DNA of 13,684 nt from UBA5359 sp028699365 [NCBI: bacterium] (GCA_028699365.1 JAQVUQ010000030.1:1-13684), one strand, 5' to 3'. Positions 1-5,937 are shown, counted from the stretch's first letter. Numbers and translations: made by a program. Notes: generated by a model not told the origin, from the sequence alone.

Positions 1-63
1 GACTGGGCGGCCAACGCGCTTGAGAAGGTAACAGATATAAAAATATCGTTTCCAATGATATAG
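1..63 (+). CDS. possible 3' end of an upstream gene (partial)
   Basis: Frame 1 is open from the window edge to a TAG at 61-63 and would encode the last 20 residues of a protein (DWAANALEKVTDIKISFPMI). The other two forward frames stop early, near base 20 and base 30. The stop lies 9 bases before the next ATG, and its last base falls within the AGGAGG of that gene, as in a tight operon. The piece is too short to recognise any family. That it is coding at all is an inference from spacing and reading frame. Confidence 0.35.
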   Translation, partial: DWAANALEKVTDIKISFPMI

Positions 64-72
64 GAGGTAAAC

Positions 73-441
73 ATGGCAACGCTTCGTATAATGGGGATCA
101 TACTCGTGAGTATCCTGCTGGTAGGTTTCGTCAACTGGGGCTTCTTTCATCCACCGGCAAAGCCTTCCAGTGTGGAGCAGAAGATCGTGGATCATTACAA
201 CAAGAAATTACAGGAGTTGAACGAGGCACAGCAGGGTCTGCAGGTCTCCGATCCCGAAGGGGCGGCATCGGCTGCCAAGCGGGATATCGCTGCGGATAAC
301 GGAGTGACCGTCGATCAGCTCAACGCCATGCTGAAGAAATCAAAGGCCTGGGGCGAATATGCCGCCAAGCACCCGGAAGTCGTGGATAAGAGCGTTATAG
401 ATCGTAGCGGCCAGGATAGCGGACGCGAACAAGAGAACTGA
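73..441 (+). CDS. small membrane-anchored protein of unknown function
   Basis: This 122-residue protein has one hydrophobic segment at about residues 6-24, followed by a Pro-rich turn (HPPAKP). The rest is a hydrophilic, charged, mostly helical region rich in Ala, Lys, Glu and Gln, ending in a polar tail. The likely form is a single-pass protein with its soluble part outside the cytoplasm, or an uncleaved signal anchor. No SPase I site or lipobox is clear. An excellent AGGAGG Shine-Dalgarno at 62-67, five bases before the ATG, supports the start. The stop lies 14 bases before the HyuA-like gene and its ribosome binding site, so the two are probably co-transcribed. I do not recognise the family. 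It could be an accessory subunit of whatever the HyuA-like and membrane proteins form, but that is inferred only from position. Confidence 0.75.
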   Translation: MATLRIMGIILVSILLVGFVNWGFFHPPAKPSSVEQKIVDHYNKKLQELNEAQQGLQVSDPEGAASAAKRDIAADNGVTVDQLNAMLKKSKAWGEYAAKHPEVVDKSVIDRSGQDSGREQEN

Positions 442-455
442 CAGGGGTTTTTTAA

Positions 456-2567
456 TTGTCCGAAATAAGGGTTGGTATCGATGTCGGCGGCACCTTTACT
501 CATGCGGTGGCGCTGGATGCGGCCGGTCATAATCTTCTGGCTCAGGTGAGAGTGCCTACCACGCACAGAGCCGCCCAGGGCGTGGCTCACGGTATCGTGG
601 AGGCACTGGAGCGTTTGCTGCAGGAGGGTAACATAGATCCCTCCGGCGTTCGCTTCATAGCTCACAGCACGACTCAGGCTACCAACGCCCTGCTTGAGGG
701 GGATGTTGCTCCGGTCGGCATCATAGGCATGGGCGCAGGCATGGAGGGGCGCCGGGCCAGGGGTGAGACATCCATCGGCGATATAGAGCTGTCGCCGGGA
801 CGGTGGCTCAAAACTTATCATCGTTTTATCGATACATCCGGTTTGCCCGACGGTAAAACGATAGAACGTGAGATATCCGCTCTGCTGGATGAGGGCGCAC
901 GGGTCATAGTCGCCTGCCAGGCTTTCGGCGTCGATGACCCCACCGCCGAACGGCTGGTGCTGGAGACCGCTTCCGCCATGGGAGTACCGGCCACGGCCGG
1001 GCATGAGGTCTCTCAACTCTACGGGCTGCGTATGAGAACCCGTACCAGCGTCATTAATGCCAGCATGCTGCCTAAAATGGTGGAAACGGCCAGGATGACC
1101 GAGCGCAGTGTCAGGGACGCGGGCATCACGGCTCCTCTGATGGTCATGCGCAGCGACGGCGGCGTCATGAGTATTGACGAGATGATGCGGCGTCCCATTC
1201 TGACTATCCTGTCCGGCCCGGCTGCGGGTGTGGCTGCGGCGCTGATCTATGCCCGCGTTTCCTACGGCATATTCGTGGAGGTCGGCGGCACCAGCACCGA
1301 TATATCAGTGATAACCGATGGTCGTCCCCAGGTTAAGCCGGCGGAAATCGGAGGGCACAGGCTCTATCTTGAAACTCTGGATGTGCGCACGGTGGGATTG
1401 GCAGGCGGATCGCTTATACGTCTTTCCGGCACTAAAATTGCCGATGTCGGACCTAGAAGCGCGCATATAGCCGGGTTGCCTTACGCGTCTTTCAGCCAAC
1501 CGGGAACGGGATGCAAACTGGAGATGTTCGCCCCGTTCGACGGCGATCCGGGCGATTATGTCAGAGTAGTTGCCGACGACGGCGGCACGATGGCGTTGAC
1601 GCCTACCTGCGCCGACAGAATAGCCGGCGGACGCGGGACGGAGGGGCTGAAGGACGCCTGGAGGCCGCTGGCGAAGAGGCTGGGGCTTGAACCGGATAAG
1701 GCAGCCCGAGCGGTCCTGAAGGCCGGATGCGCCAAGCTGGCTCCCGTGATAGAGAAGATGATGGCGGAACGCCGGCTGGATAAGAAAGAGCTTGTTCTGG
1801 TAGGCGGCGGTGGTGGAGCCGAGGCGATTTTACCGTGGCTGGCGGAAGAGATGGATATGGAGTATCGCCTGGCCGACAATGCCCCCGTCATCTCCGCTAT
1901 CGGTGTGGCCATAGCCATGGTCAGGGATGTGATCGAGCGCAATGTCGTCAATCCCGGGCCGGAGGATTTGCAGCGTATCAGACGTGAGGCGGAGGCCGCC
2001 GCTGTTAAAAGCGGAGCGTTGCCCCAGACGATAGAAGTCCGGGTTGAGGTGGATCAGCAGCGTCAACTGGTAAGGGCCGTTGCCACCGGAACGACCGAGA
2101 TGCGCAGCGATATGGACAGGACTCTTGACGAAACCGGATTGCGCGAAACGGCTGCCGTATCTCTTGCTTTGCCTGCCGGACATCTGGAACAGGTGGGCGG
2201 GAACGGAGGGCTGACGGCCTTCACGGGCCGCAGGGAGAAGAGCGGACTGCTTGGATTGTTCAGGAAGGTGACCCGGCCGCTCTGCCTGATAGACGGAGGC
2301 GGCATCGTCAGATTGAGACGGTCGGATGCCGATGTAACGGTTGCCCGGGTGGGAGAACTCGACGAGACGTTGGCCGGCATCCTGGACAGAGAGACCAGGT
2401 ACGGCGATGCCGGCGCCAGTCTGCCGGCCATATTTATTGCAGCCGGCGGCAGGCTTATAGACCTCAGCGGGCTGCTTACGGCTGAGCAAGTCAGGGTTAT
2501 GGCTGATGACGAGACATCGGGATTGGATCCTTCCAGTGAGGTAATGCTTATAACCGGGAAAGGATAA
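456..2567 (+). CDS. hydantoinase/oxoprolinase A (HyuA)-like protein
   Basis: This 703-residue protein belongs to the hydantoinase/5-oxoprolinase A superfamily, which has an actin-like ATPase fold. The family couples ATP hydrolysis to opening of lactam or hydantoin rings, or to carboxylation as in acetone/acetophenone carboxylases. The N-terminal phosphate loop is IDVGGTFT (residues 8-15), the central signature is GGTSTDIS (277-284), and a Gly-rich VGGGGGA turn lies at about 449-455. The usual Asp after GGTFT is His16. From about residue 500 a C-terminal extension follows that is not part of the standard HyuA core; it resembles a subfamily I associate with Firmicutes. The start is TTG at 456 with GGGG at 444-447 as ribosome binding site, and the family motif begins at once. 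No HyuB partner is visible, so the substrate is unknown. The next gene, for a membrane protein, starts 5 bases after the stop. Confidence 0.93.
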   Translation: MSEIRVGIDVGGTFTHAVALDAAGHNLLAQVRVPTTHRAAQGVAHGIVEALERLLQEGNIDPSGVRFIAHSTTQATNALLEGDVAPVGIIGMGAGMEGRRARGETSIGDIELSPGRWLKTYHRFIDTSGLPDGKTIEREISALLDEGARVIVACQAFGVDDPTAERLVLETASAMGVPATAGHEVSQLYGLRMRTRTSVINASMLPKMVETARMTERSVRDAGITAPLMVMRSDGGVMSIDEMMRRPILTILSGPAAGVAAALIYARVSYGIFVEVGGTSTDISVITDGRPQVKPAEIGGHRLYLETLDVRTVGLAGGSLIRLSGTKIADVGPRSAHIAGLPYASFSQPGTGCKLEMFAPFDGDPGDYVRVVADDGGTMALTPTCADRIAGGRGTEGLKDAWRPLAKRLGLEPDKAARAVLKAGCAKLAPVIEKMMAERRLDKKELVLVGGGGGAEAILPWLAEEMDMEYRLADNAPVISAIGVAIAMVRDVIERNVVNPGPEDLQRIRREAEAAAVKSGALPQTIEVRVEVDQQRQLVRAVATGTTEMRSDMDRTLDETGLRETAAVSLALPAGHLEQVGGNGGLTAFTGRREKSGLLGLFRKVTRPLCLIDGGGIVRLRRSDADVTVARVGELDETLAGILDRETRYGDAGASLPAIFIAAGGRLIDLSGLLTAEQVRVMADDETSGLDPSSEVMLITGKG

Positions 2568-2572
2568 ACGGA

Positions 2573-3295
2573 ATGAGGCTGAAATACAGAGCCAGATCGG
2601 GGGTGGGCGCAGATACTCTGCTGACCACCCTTTTGCTTTTTGTATTCTTCACGCTGCCGGTCTTTGCCAGCCTTATGGATATAAGCCTTCTCTCGTTGTG
2701 CGATGTTCTGCTCTACGTATGGTTTAAACTCTGGTACTCCCTGGTGACTCTCTTCTTCTGGTTGCTTCCCCGCCCCCTGCCGCAGTTCCAGACCTGGCTG
2801 CCGAGCCTGGATGCATTTATGGCTGTTTTTCTGTTGCCGCTGGGATTATATCTCTTTCTGGTTCAGACTAAGGAACGCGAGCTATTGCCGGCGGCGTTCT
2901 CTTTCATCGGCGCTTCACTGGTCTGGACAGGGAGCATAATGACCGGCACGGAGCGGTCGCTTCATCTATGGAAGCCGGATTATGTTGATATCAGTGTCCG
3001 GGCGACGGAGCTTATGGTGCGATTGGGATTGGCAGAGGATATGACGGGCATCGGTGCCTTTATGCTCTTGCTGGGAGAGGGGATGTTGTTATCCGGTCTG
3101 CTGGCAACGGTAATAGTCTTGCTGGCAGGATTGGCCCGAAGACGCTTCAGCCATCACAGTATAGTTATGAGCTACTCTCTGCTGCCGGCGATAGCCGCCA
3201 TGATCTGGCTGAAAGCCTGGATTCCGGCCGCGCTGCTGGGCTTTATATGGGTGTACTACCGTGATAAGGCTCAAGATTATTCGCTGAGAAGTTAG
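2573..3295 (+). CDS. polytopic inner-membrane protein of unknown function
   Basis: This 240-residue, very hydrophobic protein has about six likely membrane segments, at roughly 14-34, 44-65, 83-100, 104-125, 160-188 and 198-226. It has a basic N terminus (MRLKYRAR) and a charged C-terminal tail. A longer loop near residues 125-150 carries charged residues. No transporter signature or catalytic motif is recognisable. The ATG sits 5 bases after the HyuA-like stop, with GGAAAGGA at 2557-2564 as a plausible Shine-Dalgarno, so the two are surely co-transcribed. The gene may membrane-anchor or serve the HyuA-like protein, but that is inference from position. Confidence 0.85.
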   Translation: MRLKYRARSGVGADTLLTTLLLFVFFTLPVFASLMDISLLSLCDVLLYVWFKLWYSLVTLFFWLLPRPLPQFQTWLPSLDAFMAVFLLPLGLYLFLVQTKERELLPAAFSFIGASLVWTGSIMTGTERSLHLWKPDYVDISVRATELMVRLGLAEDMTGIGAFMLLLGEGMLLSGLLATVIVLLAGLARRRFSHHSIVMSYSLLPAIAAMIWLKAWIPAALLGFIWVYYRDKAQDYSLRS

Positions 3296-3312
3296 AACGT
3301 CGATGCGATTAG

Positions 3313-3321
3313 TGGTATAAT
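3313..3321 (+). promoter_or_regulatory. candidate extended -10 promoter before the repeat-rich leader
   Basis: TGGTATAAT is a perfect TATAAT preceded by TG at the extended -10 position. It lies 17 bases after the membrane-protein stop codon. No good -35 is present; the best is TTAGAA at 3292-3297 with an 18-base spacer. It could drive the TIM-barrel gene, with a leader of about 330 bases made of repeats. A short inverted repeat (CTCCT/AGGAG) follows at 3322-3337. Confidence 0.35.
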
Positions 3322-3332
3322 CTCCTGAGAAA

Positions 3333-3380
3333 AGGAGCCAGGAGCCAGGAGCCAGGAGCCAGGAGCCAGGAGCCAGGAGC
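3333..3380 (+). repeat. tandem heptanucleotide array, unit AGGAGCC (6.9 copies)
   Basis: Six perfect AGGAGCC units and six of seven bases of a further unit stand head to tail, 48 bases in all. The period is exactly 7, not a multiple of 3, so it is not coding. The unit contains a Shine-Dalgarno-like AGGAG, but no start codon follows at useful distance. Confidence 0.97.
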
Positions 3381-3384
3381 TTTG

Positions 3385-3440
3385 ACCGCCTGCGGCGGTA
3401 GTTGTTAGTTGTTAGTTGTTAGTTGTTCGTTGTTCGTTTT
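3385..3440 (-). repeat. heptad-plus-hairpin element, copy A (reverse orientation)
   Basis: On the + strand a hairpin, ACCGCC (3385-3390), TGC, GGCGGT (3394-3399), is followed by six heptads: four TAGTTGT, one TCGTTGT and one TCGTTTT (3399-3440). Read on the minus strand it has the same order as copies B, C and D: AAC-rich heptads, then a 6-bp stem closed by a GNA triloop (here GCA). The GCATGGGAATCCC block of the other copies is missing. The stretch 3441-3539, between this copy and the next heptads, holds nothing I recognise except a second TCTCCTGAG (3516-3524, first at 3321-3329). Confidence 0.8.
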
Positions 3441-3539
3441 AGAGTCCGTTTGAAAGTCAGGAGTTTAAGCAGGTTATTGGGATGGGAAAGACAGAAGACG
3501 GAAGTGTGGGTGCAGTCTCCTGAGGTTGCCTAAACCAGG

Positions 3540-3567
3540 TAACGAATAACAAATAACGGATAACGAG
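3540..3567 (+). repeat. short heptad array, unit TAACRRA (4 units)
   Basis: Four consecutive 7-base units read TAACGAA, TAACAAA, TAACGGA and TAACGAG. The first four bases TAAC are constant and the last three are degenerate purines. The array is separate from the neighbouring heptads in sequence but shares their period. It ends 14 bases before repeat copy B. Confidence 0.85.
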
Positions 3568-3581
3568 CTTCCGGGATGCTT

Positions 3582-3643
3582 GCATGGGAATCCCGAAACC
3601 AACAACTAACAACCAGCAACCAACAACCGCGCCCGTAGGGCGC
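3582..3643 (+). repeat. heptad-plus-hairpin element, copy B
   Basis: The order is GCATGGGAATCCC (3582-3594), heptads of the type AACYARC (3597-3624) and the hairpin GCGCCC, GTA, GGGCGC (3629-3643). The hairpin ends 4 bases before the GGGAGG ribosome binding site (3648-3653) of the TIM-barrel gene. In an mRNA it would sit directly upstream of the ribosome landing site. The stem differs from copies C and D at its innermost pair (C-G in place of the T to A pair), while pairing is kept. Confidence 0.9.
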
Positions 3644-3659
3644 TATAGGGAGGATGACA

Positions 3660-4343
3660 ATGCCCGATATAGCTGATATTTTTACACAGAATAACATGAC
3701 ACTGATCGTTTCCCTGCCGGGCAACGATCCCGCCCTGGCCGGGGCCGCAGTTGCCGGCGGGGCTGATGTTCTCAAGGCGCATATACACCTGAAGCATCAG
3801 GCCAGCGGCACGGGATTCGGCAGCCTGGAAGAAGAACGTCAGGCGCTCCGGAGTATTCTGGAAGCGGTTGATGTTCCTGTAGGCCTGGTCATTGGGGCGG
3901 CTGAGACAGCCGATGAGACGGAGATGGATGAGGTGGAGAGCATGGGCTTTGCCTACATAGACGCCTATGCGCATCACCTGCCTGCCTGGATGGCGGCCCG
4001 GAGCACCTTGCCGCGCATGGTAGCCGTCGAGGAGCGGTATATGGACCTGATTCCCCAGTTGGAGAATCTGGGTATGGATATGGTGGAGGCTGCGGTAGTG
4101 CCGCATCAGGAGTACGGGCTGCCGTTGAACCTGTATGATCTGGGCATTTACCGGTATATTTGCGATCTGACCGATCTTCCGGTTATCGTGCCCACGCAAA
4201 AAGCCATCCGCCCCGACGAGGTGGTTATGCTTCGTGACGCGGGCGTATCGGCGCTGATGATAGGTGCCATTGTGGCTGGGACCACTCCCGAAAGCATCGA
4301 AAAGGCAGCGAGGGATTACCGGAGGTTAATAAACGAGTTATGA
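3660..4343 (+). CDS. TIM-barrel protein of unknown function
   Basis: The protein is 227 residues of alternating strand and helix, typical of a single (beta/alpha)8 barrel of the HisA/NanE/IGPS-like superfamily. Strand ends can be seen at LIVSLPG (15-21), VLKAHIHL (37-44, with a candidate active-site Lys39), VGLVIGA (74-80), AYIDAYAHH (98-106), VEAAVVPHQ (142-150), VIVPTQK (175-181) and ALMIGAIVAG (198-207). The last resembles the C-terminal phosphate-binding Gly segment of such barrels. I cannot name the reaction. I chose ATG 3660 rather than the in-frame ATG 3654, because GGGAGG ends at 3653, leaving 0 bases to 3654 but 6 to 3660. It sits between two repeat-filled gaps, and its leader is repeat copy B. 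An isomerase, aldolase or lyase acting on a phosphorylated ligand is possible but is inference. Confidence 0.88.
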   Translation: MPDIADIFTQNNMTLIVSLPGNDPALAGAAVAGGADVLKAHIHLKHQASGTGFGSLEEERQALRSILEAVDVPVGLVIGAAETADETEMDEVESMGFAYIDAYAHHLPAWMAARSTLPRMVAVEERYMDLIPQLENLGMDMVEAAVVPHQEYGLPLNLYDLGIYRYICDLTDLPVIVPTQKAIRPDEVVMLRDAGVSALMIGAIVAGTTPESIEKAARDYRRLINEL

Positions 4344-4368
4344 AAAAGAACAGCATACTTGAGCGCTT

Positions 4369-4431
4369 GCATGGGAATCCCAAAACCAACAACCCAACAA
4401 CCAACAACCAATAACCGCGCTCGAAGAGCGC
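4369..4431 (+). repeat. heptad-plus-hairpin element, copy C
   Basis: GCATGGGAATCCC (4369-4381) is followed by AACCAAC-type heptads (4384-4412, one unit of 8) and the hairpin GCGCTC, GAA, GAGCGC (4417-4431). It starts 26 bases after the TIM-barrel stop. With copy D it forms a tandem pair of period 76. The triloop GAA closed by C-G is the sequence known to give unusually stable DNA mini-hairpins. Confidence 0.92.
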
Positions 4432-4444
4432 ATAAGCGGAGCGT

Positions 4445-4507
4445 GCATGGGAATCCCAAACCCAACAACTAACAACCAAACAACTAACAACCGCGCTCGA
4501 AGAGCGC
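4445..4507 (+). repeat. heptad-plus-hairpin element, copy D
   Basis: The layout is that of copy C: GCATGGGAATCCC (4445-4457), AAC-rich heptads with some 8-base units, and the identical hairpin GCGCTC, GAA, GAGCGC (4493-4507). The 13-base linker between C and D contains a GGAG that has no start codon after it. Copy D ends 10 bases before the GGGAGG ribosome binding site of the NIF3-like gene, the same arrangement as copy B and its gene. Confidence 0.92.
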
Positions 4508-4532
4508 AATAACAAGTGGGAGGTAGATAAAC

Positions 4533-5477
4533 GTGAAACTGGGAAAAATCTATGAAACAGCCGTACGTAAGGGAATGGAGGCCGATCCGAGAGGCTTGCC
4601 GGAGGTATATCGCTACATGGACAAAGTCAGGCAGGATTACGAATCCCTGCCTGAGGATAAGAAGGGACGCTTCGATAAGGAGAAGCTTACCAATCCGTAT
4701 GCCGATACGCGGCTGCTTTACGGCGATCCCGATCTGGAGATCAATCGCCTGATCGCCGGCATAGATATGGAGATAGGCGAGGTTGTGCTGACAGATCGCC
4801 TGAACGAGAAGGGTGCCGGTATCGATCTTATTCTGGCTCACCACCCCGAGGGCAGTGCTCTGGCTCAGTTCTACCAGGTTATGACCATGCAGGCGGATAT
4901 TATGGCCGGGTACGGCGTGCCCGTATCCGTGGCCGAGGCGTTGCTGCCGGGAAGAATAAAAGAGGTGGAGCGACGGGTCATGCCCTTGAACCACCAGAGA
5001 GCCGTCGATGCGGCCAGACTTATGGGCTTGCCCATCATGTGCGTGCACACTCCCTGCGACAATATGGTTACCGAGTATCTGCAGAAGATGATCGATGCCG
5101 CCGAGCCTTACTACCTGGACGATCTGGTCGATCTGCTCAGCGGCATACCGGAGTACGATATTGCGACAAAGAATAACTCCGGGCCTAAGATACTGCTGGG
5201 CGACGGCAAGCGCCGGGCAGGCAAGATCAAGGTGGATATGACGGGCGGCACCGGTGGACCCAAGGAATACATGGAAGCGCTGGTCCGGGCCGGTGTAAGC
5301 ACCATCGTGGGCATGCATATCGGCGAGGAGAGCTACAAAGCTGCTGATGAAGCGCATCTCAACGTCGTTATTGCCGGGCATATCTCCAGCGATACCATCG
5401 GTATGAACCTCTTCCTGGATAAGCTGGAATCGATAGATGTGGTGGAGTGCTCAGGGTTCAGAAGAATCAAGCGCTGA
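4533..5477 (+). CDS. NIF3-like (YbgI/DUF34-type) dinuclear metal-site protein
   Basis: The protein is 314 residues. The NIF3 family has a toroidal, dimetal-binding fold; GTP cyclohydrolase-like and metal-chaperone roles have been proposed, none general. Candidate ligands are His103-His104 in AHHPEG, Asp176 in HTPCDN and the C-terminal GHISSD (His283 with Asp287). In E. coli YbgI the last pair is His and Glu three residues apart, so here Glu appears replaced by Asp. Residues 1-60 form a charged N-terminal extension not found in short NIF3 proteins, with a middle insertion around 195-235; both fit a longer subfamily I associate with Firmicutes. The start is GTG 4533, preceded by GGGAGGT at 4518-4524. 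Its stop overlaps the Smr-gene ATG by one base, so the two are translationally coupled. I am sure of the family, not of the job. Confidence 0.85.
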   Translation: MKLGKIYETAVRKGMEADPRGLPEVYRYMDKVRQDYESLPEDKKGRFDKEKLTNPYADTRLLYGDPDLEINRLIAGIDMEIGEVVLTDRLNEKGAGIDLILAHHPEGSALAQFYQVMTMQADIMAGYGVPVSVAEALLPGRIKEVERRVMPLNHQRAVDAARLMGLPIMCVHTPCDNMVTEYLQKMIDAAEPYYLDDLVDLLSGIPEYDIATKNNSGPKILLGDGKRRAGKIKVDMTGGTGGPKEYMEALVRAGVSTIVGMHIGEESYKAADEAHLNVVIAGHISSDTIGMNLFLDKLESIDVVECSGFRRIKR

Positions 5478-5767
5478 TGGAGCGCAACAATCCCTTTTAT
5501 CACCTGAAAAAAGGTTGCGTGGAGGGGGAGATAAACCTCAGACATCTAACGGTGTCCGAGGCTCTCCCTCTCCTGGACAAGTATCTCGACGACGCTTTTT
5601 TGGCCGGCCGGCCCATGGTCAGGGTCATTCACGGACGGCACGGCGGCATCCTGCGCCGGGAAGTAAGAGAGTACCTGGATCAACATCCTCATGTGAAATC
5701 ATGGCGCCCGGCCGATATCTTCGAAGGCGGGCTGGGGGTGACGGTGGTCTACTTATATGAAATTTAA
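5477..5767 (+). CDS. stand-alone Smr-domain protein with degenerate motifs
   Basis: This 96-residue protein is essentially one Smr domain, like the C-terminal domain of MutS2. The tract SEALPLLDKYLDDAFLAG (27-44), the strand MVRVIHG (47-53), a helix REVREYL and the terminal GVTVV (86-90) match MutS2 Smr closely. Two conserved motifs are altered. The LDLRG of MutS2 Smr is INLRH (19-23), losing the Asp, and the HGKGTG loop is HGRHGG (52-57). Nuclease activity may be lost while nucleic-acid binding remains; this is inference. I place the start at ATG 5477, which overlaps the TGA of the NIF3-like gene (TGATG). An in-frame GTG at 5447 would add 10 residues inside that gene and has a poor ribosome site. 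The stop codon lies inside a strong hairpin. Confidence 0.88.
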   Translation: MERNNPFYHLKKGCVEGEINLRHLTVSEALPLLDKYLDDAFLAGRPMVRVIHGRHGGILRREVREYLDQHPHVKSWRPADIFEGGLGVTVVYLYEI

Positions 5768-5786
5768 GCAAAGCTTAAATTTCATA
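5756..5786 (+). terminator. perfect 14-bp hairpin over the Smr stop codon
   Basis: TATGAAATTTAAGC (5756-5769) and its exact complement GCTTAAATTTCATA (5773-5786) are separated by AAA. The left arm includes the last codons and the TAA of the Smr gene. No long U tract follows, so it is not a textbook intrinsic terminator. Lying between convergent genes, it could end or protect transcripts from either side. Its symmetry makes it orientation-neutral. Confidence 0.55.
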
Positions 5787-5937
5787 GGCTGAAGCTTTTA
5801 AGGCTGAAGACTGAAGTAGAACGCTCAAGTATCAACTGATAGCCTTAAAGATGGGAAGTAGCTCCGGATAATTAAAGGCTTATAAAGTTTACCGGAGCGT
5901 AAACTACTTCAGCCTTCAGTCTTCAGCCTTCAGCCTA
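5785..5937. repeat. imperfect inverted repeat built of GGCTGAA heptads
   Basis: The left arm (5785-5826) contains GGCTGAA and GACTGAA units ending in GTAGAACGCTC. The right arm (5895-5937) is the near complement, starting GAGCGTAAACTAC and followed by four heptads TTCAGCC, TTCAGTC, TTCAGCC, TTCAGCC. Inside lie a 6-bp stem AGCCTT/AAGGCT (5841-5846, 5875-5880) and CTCCGG/CCGGAG (5862-5867, 5892-5897). The right arm can therefore pair with two different left segments. It has no ORF and looks like a non-autonomous, MITE-like or extragenic palindromic element. It fills most of the convergent gap of 195 bases. Confidence 0.8.

Noticed and set aside
315-1016. Minus-strand open frame of 233 codons.
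   Set aside because: It spans the end of one + gene and the N terminus of the HyuA-like gene, with no domain, ribosome site or sensible composition.
3296-3659. Repeat-rich leader considered as a riboswitch.
   Set aside because: No known riboswitch core is recognisable, and the paired regions are explained by the repeat hairpins.
3333-4507. Repeat clusters considered as CRISPR arrays.
   Set aside because: The units are 7 bases without spacers, C and D are only two copies of a 76-base period with a 13-base linker, and no cas gene is present.
4338-5381. Minus-strand open frame of 347 codons.
   Set aside because: It is a shadow of the NIF3-like gene that runs through repeats C and D. Its C-terminal LLVVG-type peptide repeats simply translate the heptads.
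5447-5476. Upstream GTG start for the Smr gene.
   Set aside because: It would begin inside the NIF3-like gene without a Shine-Dalgarno at good distance; the TGATG overlap at 5475-5479 is a typical coupled start.
5785-5937. Inverted repeat considered as an insertion sequence with terminal repeats.
   Set aside because: The interior is under 70 bases and encodes nothing, and no target duplication was seen; at most it is a non-autonomous element.
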